In this document: one piece after another, positions 1 to 6,167 of the stretch
Layout: the number at the start of each line of letters is the position of its first letter
Position numbering within the stretch: the first letter of the stretch is position 1
Origin: an uncultured Cellvibrionales bacterium
Lineage (GTDB): Bacteria; Pseudomonadota; Gammaproteobacteria; Pseudomonadales; UBA7434
Assembly (NCBI GenBank): GCA_937897785.1
Contig: CALCNB010000275.1
Location: 1 to 11,485 of the forward strand
Direction: 5' to 3'
DNA: 11,485 nt
The notes under the pieces: generated by a model
What the model saw: the letters and a program-made list of their open reading frames with translations, nothing else
Databases searched by the model: none
What the model was told of the DNA's origin: nothing
Translations under genes and position numbers: made by a program

Positions 1-1
1 C

Positions 2-1093
2 ATTGAAGAGTGTAGGTTGTGCGCCAATGTTGCGGCGGCAAATTTCTTAAACGCTCAAGATCGGTCAGTGTTATTTCGCGTACATGCGCCACCTAAAGCA
101 GAGAAATTAGAAAACTTGCGCCTCTATCTTGGCGAATTAGGGCTAAGCCTTGGCGGTGGATTAAAACCTGAGCCTCAGCATTATCAAGTCTTAATGCAGC
201 AAGCCAAAGACCGTGATGATGCGCACCTTATTCAAACCATGCTGTTGCGATCCATGAATCAAGCCATGTACCAGCCCGATAATGAAGGCCACTTTGGTTT
301 AGCGTATCCGGCGTATTTGCATTTTACCTCGCCAATTCGTCGATACCCTGACTTATTGGTGCACCGAGCGATACGTAGCATTATTCGTAGCCGTAAAGCC
401 TGTGATCAAGTGAGACGCGTCGCCGGTACTAAAGCCATTCCTAGAAAAAATATTTATCCTTATGATGAAGCCCAAATGGTGACTGCAGGTCTGCACACGT
501 CGATGGCTGAGCGTCGTGCCGATGACGCCACTCGAGACGTGATGGCATGGTTAAAGTGCGAATATTTACAAGAGCGACTAGGTGACCAACTCAGCGGAGT
601 CATTACCGCGGTGACGCGATTTGGTGTGTTTGTTGAATTAGATGATTTATTTGTCGAAGGCTTGGTGCATATCAACAGTTTGGGCCAAGATTATTTTCAC
701 TATGATCAAGCTCAGCAACGTTTAATCGGTGAGCGGACGCAAGCCGCGTATCATTTAGGCGATTATTTGCAAGTCATCGTAGCGAGAGTTGATCTCGATG
801 AACGCAAAGTTGATCTAGAGTTGGCAAATAGTAAGGCCCCGCGTCGAGATCGCTTGATGAAAAAATCAAAAAAATCAGCTTCGAAGAAAAGTACAGCCAA
901 CAAACGTTCAAAATCTAAAAAAACGTCAGCTAAGGCGAATACAAAAAAAACCACAGGCGGCCGTGCAGCCAAGCGTAACAATGCTTCTAACTCTCGATCT
1001 GCAACTGAACAGCCTGTTAAGACTCAAGCTAAAGGTAAGGCTAAAGCGACGTCCAATAAAAAGACCAAGAGAAAGTTCAAGAAGAAGGCTTGA
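2..1093 (+). CDS. rnr: Ribonuclease R, C-terminal part (5' end outside window)
   Basis: 3'-to-5' exoribonuclease that degrades structured RNA, takes part in mRNA and rRNA quality control, and acts in the cytoplasm. The open frame enters at the left edge: base 2 reads IEECRLCANV, matching the RNase R stretch around IEEC, so the TTG at 17 is internal and not a start. About 363 residues are visible. The end of the RNB catalytic domain carries the RNase II family signature HFTSPIRRYPDLLVHR near visible residues 107-122. An S1 RNA-binding domain follows (about 197-276, beginning LSGVITAVTRFGVFVELDD), then a Lys/Ser/Thr/Ala-rich basic tail of about 85 residues, as in other RNase R proteins. The IEEC motif is followed by Arg where many homologues have Met. 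The gene ends in adjacent stops, TGA then TAG. Its usual neighbour rlmB lies about 8.7 kb away. Confidence 0.97.
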   Translation: MEECRLCANVAAANFLNAQDRSVLFRVHAPPKAEKLENLRLYLGELGLSLGGGLKPEPQHYQVLMQQAKDRDDAHLIQTMLLRSMNQAMYQPDNEGHFGLAYPAYLHFTSPIRRYPDLLVHRAIRSIIRSRKACDQVRRVAGTKAIPRKNIYPYDEAQMVTAGLHTSMAERRADDATRDVMAWLKCEYLQERLGDQLSGVITAVTRFGVFVELDDLFVEGLVHINSLGQDYFHYDQAQQRLIGERTQAAYHLGDYLQVIVARVDLDERKVDLELANSKAPRRDRLMKKSKKSASKKSTANKRSKSKKTSAKANTKKTTGGRAAKRNNASNSRSATEQPVKTQAKGKAKATSNKKTKRKFKKKA

Positions 1094-1101
1094 TAGCGCT
1101 G

Positions 1102-1116
1102 CTTAAGTTACTTAAG
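1102..1116. repeat. 15-bp AT-rich palindrome just after rnr
   Basis: CTTAAGTTACTTAAG is a perfect 7-1-7 inverted repeat starting nine bases after the rnr TGA stop. It could fold as a short hairpin or serve as a binding site. No T-tract follows, so it is not a convincing intrinsic terminator for rnr. Function unknown. Confidence 0.4.
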
Positions 1117-1177
1117 TGATAGTCAGTGTAATGCTTGGCTTTAAGGCGCGCATAATCGGTATAGTCTTTTTGAAGGC

Positions 1178-1204
1178 AAAAAAAACGCCGGCAATGCCGG
1201 CGTT
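1178..1204 (-). terminator. Strong Rho-independent terminator for leftward transcription
   Basis: A perfect 9-bp stem (AACGCCGGC / GCCGGCGTT) with a 3-base loop occupies 1184-1204. On the minus strand it is followed directly by eight U, because the plus strand has eight A at 1178-1185, two of them inside the stem. This is a textbook intrinsic terminator for transcripts coming from the right. On the plus strand the stem is followed by TGGAATAT and lacks a T-tract, so it suits rnr poorly. No minus-strand gene lies immediately upstream of it; the nearest ends at 2983. Confidence 0.75.
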
Positions 1205-1233
1205 GGAATATGAGGTTATTACTTACTAAACTT

Positions 1234-1250
1234 TGCCGGCAATGCCAGCG
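1234..1250. repeat. Degenerate second copy of the terminator stem
   Basis: The 12-mer GCCGGCAATGCC at 1187-1198 recurs exactly at 1235-1246, 48 bases further on. The second copy can fold into a similar hairpin with one C-A mismatch and no adjoining T-tract. It looks like a duplicated and decayed stem. Confidence 0.5.
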
Positions 1251-1273
1251 CGTAATCGAGGTTATTCGTTACG

Positions 1274-1435
1274 ATGGGTGTATATAATCATATTATCTTG
1301 GCCAAAAACATGGGACCCGATGTCCCCTTACGTCATTTTTTTACATTTAAGGGCTGTGGAAAATTCGGTCATTCTCATGAAGATGAGCTTTATGAGCGTA
1401 AAAATTTAAAATATCCTTATATTTTAGCAACTTAA
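1274..1435 (+). CDS. Possible small ORF, 53 aa, unrecognised
   Basis: An ATG at 1274 opens 53 codons and ends in TAA at 1433-1435. The protein begins MGVYNHIILAKNMG and ends KYPYILAT. A GAGG lies 12 bases before the ATG, farther than ideal, and a short stem followed by five T (1444-1460) lies just after the stop. There is no signal peptide or membrane segment, and I recognise no family. The frame contains the hairpin at 1312-1326. It may well be a chance ORF in a decayed intergenic region. Confidence 0.18.
   Translation: MGVYNHIILAKNMGPDVPLRHFFTFKGCGKFGHSHEDELYERKNLKYPYILAT
1312..1342 (+). repeat. GGGAC/GTCCC hairpin followed by a T-run
   Basis: GGGAC (1312-1316) pairs with GTCCC (1322-1326) over a 5-base loop. 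Seven T begin nine bases after the stem, at 1336. The spacing is too long for a standard intrinsic terminator. It may be a small dispersed repeat or a relic. Confidence 0.3.
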
Positions 1436-1531
1436 AAAATCCCCGCTTGCCAGCGTTTTTCTTCCTTATTTAGATTAGCTCATTTATTAAACATCAATAA
1501 TGTGGTTTTTGTTACAAAAAAAGCCAATAAA

Positions 1532-1554
1532 GGTGGCTTTCGCCACCAATTTTT
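1532..1554 (+). terminator. Probable Rho-independent terminator (possibly bidirectional)
   Basis: A 6-bp stem GGTGGC / GCCACC with a TTTC loop spans 1532-1547, followed by AATTTTT (1548-1554). On the minus strand the same stem has a GAAA tetraloop and is followed by TTTATTGGC and then seven T, so it could also act leftward. The gene it serves is unclear, since the stretch before it has no firm coding region. Confidence 0.5.
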
Positions 1555-1773
1555 AGCGGTAATTTGGTCACTTAGCTGGCTTAATAGCCCGTTTAAATCG
1601 GTGATTGACGGCTTAGGGTATCGCGATCAGAGAGGGGCCGTTTTATCCTGTCGCTAGCAGCTTTGATCCAACTGGGACGTTTATTCGAAAAGTAAGATGA
1701 AAAAACGGCTCAACGCGCTGAAGTCGTCGATTTGATCATCTGTGTTAATAAAACCCAATAATGTGAGTATAAA

Positions 1774-2967
1774 ATGACGAGTTTAGATTATTTACCGTTT
1801 GATTGTGACAACCACTATTACGAATCGCACGATGCGTTTACTCGCCATGTACCGAAAAACATGCAGCCTCGCTGTGTGCAGTGGGCAGAAATTAACGGCA
1901 GAATGCGTCATATTGTCGGCGGTAAGGTCGCTAATGCCGTGTCTAATCCGACTTGGAATCCCATTGCTAAGCCGGGTGCAATTTCAGCATTTTTACGCGG
2001 CAACCCCGATAAACTAAAGCCAGAAGAGTTAATGGGAGAGTCAGAACCGCTTCCGGATTATTACATTAACAATCAGGCTCGACTCGAAAAATTAGATGAG
2101 CAGGGTCTGGACGCGATGTGGTTGTTTCCAACCTTAGGGGTACTTTATGAAGAGTTATTAAAGCATGACACTGATGCGGTGAAAGCACAGTTTCATGGAT
2201 TTAACCGATGGTTAGATGAAGACTGGGGCTGTAACTTTAAAAATCGTATTTTTGCTTCGCCTTATATTAGTTTATCTGACGTTAATTTTGCTTGTAGCGA
2301 GCTAGAGTGGGCGATTGCTCGCGGCGCTCGGACAGTAGTGATGCGACCCGCTGCAGTATGGACGGCTAATGACGGCGTTTTGTCGCCCTCACACCCATAT
2401 TTTGATCCGTTCTGGTCGCGGGTCAATGAGGCAGGAATTACGGTAGTTGTGCATGCGGCTGATTCAGGCTATAGCACTCAGGGCTATGTCAATGATGGCT
2501 TTACCTCCAGTGGTTTAGGCGGTGCCATGGCGCCTAATATTAAGCATTTTAATATTGAGCGAGCGGCCTATGATTTTTTAGCGACTTTGTGTTTTGAGCG
2601 ATTGTTTGAGCGTTTTCCCAATGTACGCATCGCTTCAATAGAAAATGGTGCAGAATTCCTGCCTGACCTGTTCCGTAAGCTGGGTCAATCGCGCGACCGA
2701 TTGGCGGTAACCGGTTACTACAAAGAGGACCCTGCCGACATGTTTCGGGAGCATGTTTGGATTAATCCCTTTTGGGAAGATGACGTTTATGAAGTTGAAG
2801 CATTAATGGGCGCAGATCGTGTCATTTTTGGTTCGGATTGGCCGCATATTGAAGGTATGCCGACCCCGTTAGACTACTTGGCCGAGTTGACAGAATTTGA
2901 CGAACAAAAGAAACGTTTAATTTTACGTGACAATGTGCTTGCTTTAAATGAGTTAAGGCCGAGTTAG
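1774..2967 (+). CDS. Amidohydrolase-2 family metal-dependent hydrolase or decarboxylase
   Basis: Cytoplasmic TIM-barrel metalloenzyme of the amidohydrolase-2 group (related to ACMSD and o-pyrocatechuate decarboxylases), 397 aa and full length for the family. Visible active-site elements: an N-terminal FDCDNHYYE motif (D10, D12, H14), the barrel strand VVVHAADSGY with H227, IENGAEF with E290, and the terminal FGSDWPH with D355 and H358, a hallmark of this family. There is no signal peptide. The ATG at 1774 has only a weak GTGAG Shine-Dalgarno six bases upstream, but the motif begins at residue 9, as in relatives. The gene stands alone on the plus strand; its stop is 15 bases from the end of the converging SDR. 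The family covers decarboxylases and ring-opening hydrolases of aromatic or alicyclic acids, so the exact substrate cannot be assigned. Confidence 0.85.
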   Translation: MTSLDYLPFDCDNHYYESHDAFTRHVPKNMQPRCVQWAEINGRMRHIVGGKVANAVSNPTWNPIAKPGAISAFLRGNPDKLKPEELMGESEPLPDYYINNQARLEKLDEQGLDAMWLFPTLGVLYEELLKHDTDAVKAQFHGFNRWLDEDWGCNFKNRIFASPYISLSDVNFACSELEWAIARGARTVVMRPAAVWTANDGVLSPSHPYFDPFWSRVNEAGITVVVHAADSGYSTQGYVNDGFTSSGLGGAMAPNIKHFNIERAAYDFLATLCFERLFERFPNVRIASIENGAEFLPDLFRKLGQSRDRLAVTGYYKEDPADMFREHVWINPFWEDDVYEVEALMGADRVIFGSDWPHIEGMPTPLDYLAELTEFDEQKKRLILRDNVLALNELRPS

Positions 2968-2982
2968 AGTTCAGTAGGGTGG

Positions 2983-3744
2983 TTACTTAACTGCGCCACC
3001 GCCATCGACTGAAAGCACTTGACCCGTAATAAATGATGCACGATCTGAGCATAAGAAAACCACAGCCTCAGCAATTTCATTGGGTTCACCCAATCGATTC
3101 ATAACGGCTGACTTTCTTAAGCTCTGCTCCATTTCTGGTTGATCAACAAAGAGTTTTTCTACACCGGGAGTACGTATCACGCCTGGCGATACCGCATTGA
3201 TGCGAATGCCACGCTTGCCATACTCGGCAGCCGAGCTTTTAGTTAAAATGTTTACTGCGCCTTTGGCTGCCGCATAAGCCGTATTATAAGCATGACCCCG
3301 AAGTGACGCGTTGGAAGAGATGTTGACGATAGAACCGCCTCCATTATCGAGCATGACCGGCAATAGCGCCTTCATACACAGCCACGTATTCGTGGTGCAC
3401 ATAGCAAAGGTCTCATCAAACACTTCTTTGCTGTACTCGTGAATTTGACCGCTGCCACGACTCAATGCAGCACTATTACAAGCAATGTCGATAGGGCCAT
3501 AATGTGCAACCGCCTCATCAACCATTTGCTGAACCGAAAGCTCTTGGCTGACATCTGAAAAAACAAAGTGGGCGCTACCACCGGCGTTAATAATTTCATT
3601 CACGGTGTTTTGGCCAGCATCTGGATTGAAATCAGCGACAATAACTTTTGCACCTTCACGCGCAAATGCCAAACATATGGCTTTGCCGATGCCCATGCCG
3701 CCACCGGTGACAAGGCCAACTTTATCTTGTAGTAATTGGGTCAT
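2983..3744 (-). CDS. Short-chain dehydrogenase/reductase, classical SDR, probably NAD-dependent
   Basis: Oxidoreductase acting on alcohol or keto groups, 253 aa, the usual classical SDR length. The Rossmann motif TGGGMGIG is at residues 13-20. An Asp at the end of strand 2 (VIVADFN, D38) favours NAD(H) over NADP(H). The usual NNAG is changed to CNSA (89-92). The catalytic residues are N119, S144 (NISSNAS), Y157 and K161 (YAAAK). The C-terminal GQVLSVDGGGAV is typical of the family. The start ATG has AAGAGA seven bases upstream. It lies 23 bases after the PTPS-fold gene in the same direction, so the two are probably co-transcribed. Its substrate cannot be inferred. A sepiapterin-reductase-like role with a PTPS partner was considered, but the NAD-type Asp argues against it because that enzyme uses NADPH. 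Confidence 0.9.
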   Translation of the reverse strand: MTQLLQDKVGLVTGGGMGIGKAICLAFAREGAKVIVADFNPDAGQNTVNEIINAGGSAHFVFSDVSQELSVQQMVDEAVAHYGPIDIACNSAALSRGSGQIHEYSKEVFDETFAMCTTNTWLCMKALLPVMLDNGGGSIVNISSNASLRGHAYNTAYAAAKGAVNILTKSSAAEYGKRGIRINAVSPGVIRTPGVEKLFVDQPEMEQSLRKSAVMNRLGEPNEIAEAVVFLCSDRASFITGQVLSVDGGGAVK

Positions 3745-3767
3745 AGTGTTCTCTTGTTGTAGTATGA

Positions 3768-4274
3768 TTATTTTTTAGCGTCGGTAGCTTTCCATGAATA
3801 AGAGCCCCATTGGCCATCACCTGAAGAGACCCCCACGGTAATTTCCTCGACATCACTATCAATGAAAAAGTTATCTTGTTTAATCATTTTTTCTAGCACT
3901 AGGAAAGACAGTTCTTCAACCGTAGTATTTCGAATAGCCAATACTTGGGTATCACTAACCGCAAAAAATAACTTTTCACCGTTAAAAAAAACTTCATATT
4001 GATCGCTAACTTTTTCGATTTTAAGGTAAGGGGACTCGCCGGGTAGTAACACATATTCATCCAGTGTTTTACAAATACTTCTCAGGCGCGATTTAATTTC
4101 TTGGTAGTCAAAGCATAGACCATTTTCATACACCGGCGCAGTGACTGTGGCGCGCACTTTAAAATTGTGACCATGCAGTCGTTCGCGATCAGTCTCTGAA
4201 AATATAGTGAAATGTGCGCATGAAAATTTAAGATCTTCTTTACTGATGTCGATTGTGGTTAATCGTTTTGACAT
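3768..4274 (-). CDS. Divergent PTPS/QueD-fold protein with altered catalytic residues
   Basis: Member of the 6-pyruvoyl-tetrahydropterin synthase / 6-carboxytetrahydropterin synthase fold. I start it at the ATG at 4274 (MSKRLTT, 168 aa) because AGGGA lies five bases upstream; an in-frame ATG at 4301 falls near the predicted transcription start. The zinc-binding histidines are present: H21 (CAHF), H34 and H36 (RLHGHNF). The canonical CxxxHGH catalytic Cys is replaced by R30, giving RERLHGH with Glu at -3 (E31), which recalls PTPS-III proteins. The usual LDH motif reads LDE (72-73), so the catalytic His is missing. The pterin-anchoring Glu near the C-terminus appears as Ser (VGVSSGDG, about 147-154). 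A segment of about 40 residues (LLPGESP to NTTVEE) replaces the short QueD region. Parts of the gene are very AT-rich (about 28% GC in some 60-base lines), unlike its neighbours. It may have another pterin-related role, such as in folate synthesis, or none. Confidence 0.8.
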   Translation of the reverse strand: MSKRLTTIDISKEDLKFSCAHFTIFSETDRERLHGHNFKVRATVTAPVYENGLCFDYQEIKSRLRSICKTLDEYVLLPGESPYLKIEKVSDQYEVFFNGEKLFFAVSDTQVLAIRNTTVEELSFLVLEKMIKQDNFFIDSDVEEITVGVSSGDGQWGSYSWKATDAKK

Positions 4275-4279
4275 ATTAA

Positions 4280-4284
4280 TCCCT
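4280..4284 (-). promoter_or_regulatory. Shine-Dalgarno deciding the PTPS-fold start
   Basis: AGGGA on the minus strand lies five bases before the ATG at 4274. No comparable site precedes the in-frame ATG at 4301, so the shorter protein is preferred. Confidence 0.65.
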
Positions 4285-4304
4285 GAATAGAAAAGAATCA
4301 TGCC

Positions 4305-4310
4305 ATTATA
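4305..4310 (-). promoter_or_regulatory. Probable -10 box (TATAAT) for the PTPS-fold/SDR operon
   Basis: A perfect TATAAT on the minus strand lies about 30 bases before the chosen start codon. The sequence 17-18 bases further upstream (CTATCG or TCTATC) is a poor -35. The promoter may therefore be weak or depend on an activator. Confidence 0.45.
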
Positions 4311-4407
4311 TACTGAAAATGCACGTACGATAGATCATATATCAGTGGTTTGTTTGCTCGAAGCGGTGGTGATTGCCTCCTAAATACGTTTAATGGCTTT
4401 ATTTTAA

Positions 4408-4415
4408 GGGGGGGG
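4408..4415 (+). repeat. Run of eight G in the divergent intergenic region
   Basis: Eight consecutive G sit in an otherwise AT-rich intergenic region between the two divergent transcription units. Such runs can change length by slipped-strand mispairing, but this one lies in no coding frame and is about 100 bases from the putative minus-strand promoter. Confidence 0.8.
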
Positions 4416-4503
4416 TGTTGTTGAAATTATTCATTTTACACATAATGACAAATTGTTCATTCCATCCAGCCTTTTAATCAGGCTGTTAAGACCAATAGCC
4501 GTG

Positions 4504-4518
4504 TGATAATAGTTATCA
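4504..4518. promoter_or_regulatory. Fur-box-like 15-bp palindrome upstream of the crotonase
   Basis: TGATAATAGTTATCA has perfect inverted arms, TGATAA and TTATCA. It matches the 7-1-7 Fur consensus TGATAATnATTATCA at 13 of 14 defined positions. It ends 68 bases before the crotonase ATG, and its right arm could double as a -35 (TTATCA, 17-base spacer, then a poor TATTTA -10 at 4536). That placement would suit repression. A different regulator with a similar AT-rich operator is equally possible. Confidence 0.45.
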
Positions 4519-4586
4519 TAGACCTAAGCAATGGATATTTAAAATGTTAAACTGTGATTCTTTAACGATTATAAAGAAGGTGATTT

Positions 4587-5393
4587 ATGGCAAGCACACT
4601 CACGATTCGTTGTTCAGATGGCATTGGTCTGATTACATTAAATCGGCCCGATGCGATGAATACCTTAACGGGTGAGATGCTGGCTGACTTAGGGGCAGCC
4701 TATTTGCAATGTGATCGAGATGATGCGGTTAAGGTCATTGTGATAACGGGATCAGGGAAGGCCTTCTGTGCTGGTGCTGACTTAAGTGATGGCGGCAATA
4801 CCTTTGATAGTTCTGAGCGTAGCGATATTAACAGCTGTCCGTTAGCTATTCAGGCGTGGGAATTACGGAAACCTATTATTGCGGCTTGTAATGGCCATGC
4901 CATTGGCGTGGGTTTAAGTATTGCGACGCAATGCGATATTCGCGTAGTCGCTAAGGACGGTAAATACGGTTTTTTGCAAAATCGAAGAGGCGTGGTAACT
5001 GATTTCGGTATGACTGCCTTATTACCAAAGATAGTAGGTATGGAGGCGGCTTTTGAATTATTGGTCCGAGCGCCCAAGCTAAATGGCGACGAATTACAAG
5101 CTATTGGTTTAGCTAGTCGCTCAGTCGATGCGGATCATGTCTTGGATGAGGCGTTATCCATCGCCAAGGATATGGTTGAAAACTGTTCTCCGTTAGTGAT
5201 GGGTATGCATAAGCGTTTATTGTGGGATAATATGGATAAATCGCTAGCGGATGCGATTGAGCATGAAAGTGACGGATTAAATTACAGTATGCGAAAACCC
5301 GATGCGCTTGAAGGTGGCGTTGCTTTTTTTGAAAAAAGAAAGCCGACTTGGCAAGCTACCATTAATAATGATTGGCCTGAGTTTTGGGGTTAG
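4587..5393 (+). CDS. Crotonase-superfamily protein lacking both hydratase glutamates
   Basis: 268 aa, a full-length enoyl-CoA hydratase/isomerase-family protein that should bind an acyl-CoA through the family oxyanion-hole segments, here AFCAGADL (59-66) and NGHAIGVGL (102-110). Aligned by eye with mitochondrial enoyl-CoA hydratase, the positions of the two catalytic glutamates (E144 and E164 in rat) are S111 and Q131, so simple hydratase activity is unlikely. The stretch NRRGVVTDFGMTALLP (132-147) resembles the RRGxVPE region of isomerase-type crotonases, with D139 at the catalytic Glu position. It may be a double-bond isomerase or another crotonase-fold reaction. The ATG is preceded by AAGG six bases upstream. 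An SDR follows 36 bases downstream on the same strand, a likely operon. A Fur-box-like palindrome lies upstream. Confidence 0.88.
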   Translation: MASTLTIRCSDGIGLITLNRPDAMNTLTGEMLADLGAAYLQCDRDDAVKVIVITGSGKAFCAGADLSDGGNTFDSSERSDINSCPLAIQAWELRKPIIAACNGHAIGVGLSIATQCDIRVVAKDGKYGFLQNRRGVVTDFGMTALLPKIVGMEAAFELLVRAPKLNGDELQAIGLASRSVDADHVLDEALSIAKDMVENCSPLVMGMHKRLLWDNMDKSLADAIEHESDGLNYSMRKPDALEGGVAFFEKRKPTWQATINNDWPEFWG

Positions 5394-5429
5394 TAGAAGA
5401 CAATAATTTTTATGGAAGAGTAAAGAACC

Positions 5430-6137
5430 ATGACGCAAAAATTTCTTGTCATCACCGGCGCTAGTCGAGGTATCGGTCGCGCAACAGCAGAATTATTTTT
5501 AGCCGCTGATTATCAGGTAATAAATATTTCCCGTCGTGACCCTCAGCTAGAAGGGGTGCGGCATATTAGTGCCGACTTAGCGGTTACAGGTTGGGCCGAA
5601 GCGGTCGCCGATAAACTTAAGCAGTGGTTAGCCGCGGCATCGCAAATCACCATTATTCATAGTGCCGGTTTATTATTAAAGGACAATATTGAGACCGTTA
5701 GCGCTGAAGATCTGCATCGTGTGATGCAAGTCAATGTGATAGCGCCAGCGGAATTAAACCAGTTGATACTGCCGTCGATGGCGGCGGGTTCGGCAATTAT
5801 TTATGTGGGTTCGACTTTATCTGAAAAAGCAGTTGCCAATAGCTGTTCATATGTGACATCTAAACATGCCATGGTGGGTATGATGCGTGCTAACTGCCAA
5901 GATCTTAGCGGCAAAGGTATCCATACGGTTTGTGTCTGTCCTGGTTTTACTGAAACGGAAATGCTCAGTGATCATGTGGGTGGTAGCCAAGAAATACTGG
6001 CTGATATCGCGAGTGGGGTGACCTTTAACCGTCTTATCGAACCCTCTGAAATGGCCGCCACATTAAAGTTTGCCGCCGAAAATCCGGTGATGAATGGTTC
6101 GATCATGCACGCTAATCTAGGTCAAATTGAAAGCTAG
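5430..6137 (+). CDS. Short-chain dehydrogenase/reductase, probably NADP-dependent
   Basis: 235 aa, slightly shorter than a typical classical SDR. It has TGASRGIG at residues 9-16, the basic pair R35-R36 after strand 2 (NISRRD), which favours NADP(H), N102, S128 (YVGSTLS), and the YVTSK motif with Y141 and K145. The usual NNAG is HSAG (77-80). The C-terminal region ends MHANLGQIES rather than the common VDGG, which makes the end atypical. GGAAGAG lies nine bases before the ATG, an acceptable but distant Shine-Dalgarno. It probably shares a transcript with the crotonase upstream, so it may reduce or oxidise the same CoA-linked or carbonyl intermediate. Its stop is 30 bases from the converging SRPBCC gene, with no terminator hairpin visible between them. 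Confidence 0.88.
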   Translation: MTQKFLVITGASRGIGRATAELFLAADYQVINISRRDPQLEGVRHISADLAVTGWAEAVADKLKQWLAAASQITIIHSAGLLLKDNIETVSAEDLHRVMQVNVIAPAELNQLILPSMAAGSAIIYVGSTLSEKAVANSCSYVTSKHAMVGMMRANCQDLSGKGIHTVCVCPGFTETEMLSDHVGGSQEILADIASGVTFNRLIEPSEMAATLKFAAENPVMNGSIMHANLGQIES

Positions 6138-6167
6138 ATCATGCAAAAGTTTACTCTGCTTAGACGC

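Larger units (their letters stand above)
1097..1773. other. Gene-poor interval with several hairpins
   Basis: These roughly 680 bases hold no convincing gene in any frame. They contain the palindrome at 1102, the leftward terminator at 1178-1204 with its degenerate copy, the hairpins at 1312 and 1532, and a long-range inverted repeat: GCCGTTTT at about 1638-1645 against AAAACGGC at about 1702-1709. A 22-codon minus-strand stretch (1287-1219, ending in TAA) lies 15 bases before the leftward terminator and could be the last codons of a lost gene, but such a short open stretch is expected by chance. The promoter of the amidohydrolase should lie near the right end; I could not pick out a good -35/-10 pair. 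Confidence 0.6.

Noticed and set aside
763..981. Minus-strand frame opposite the rnr tail, hydrophobic product
   Set aside because: Its Phe/Leu richness is just the complement of the lysine-rich codons of the RNase R tail.
17..1093. TTG at 17 as the start of the first gene
   Set aside because: The frame is open to base 2 and the upstream codons (IEEC) match RNase R, so the gene begins outside the window.
1638..1709. Long-range inverted repeat GCCGTTTT / AAAACGGC as a riboswitch or structured RNA
   Set aside because: Arms of eight bases with a loop of about 56 bases and no conserved core; too weak to call an RNA element.
3768..4274. Straight annotation as queD for queuosine synthesis
   Set aside because: The catalytic Cys and His and the pterin-binding Glu appear to be replaced; only the zinc ligands and fold support the family.
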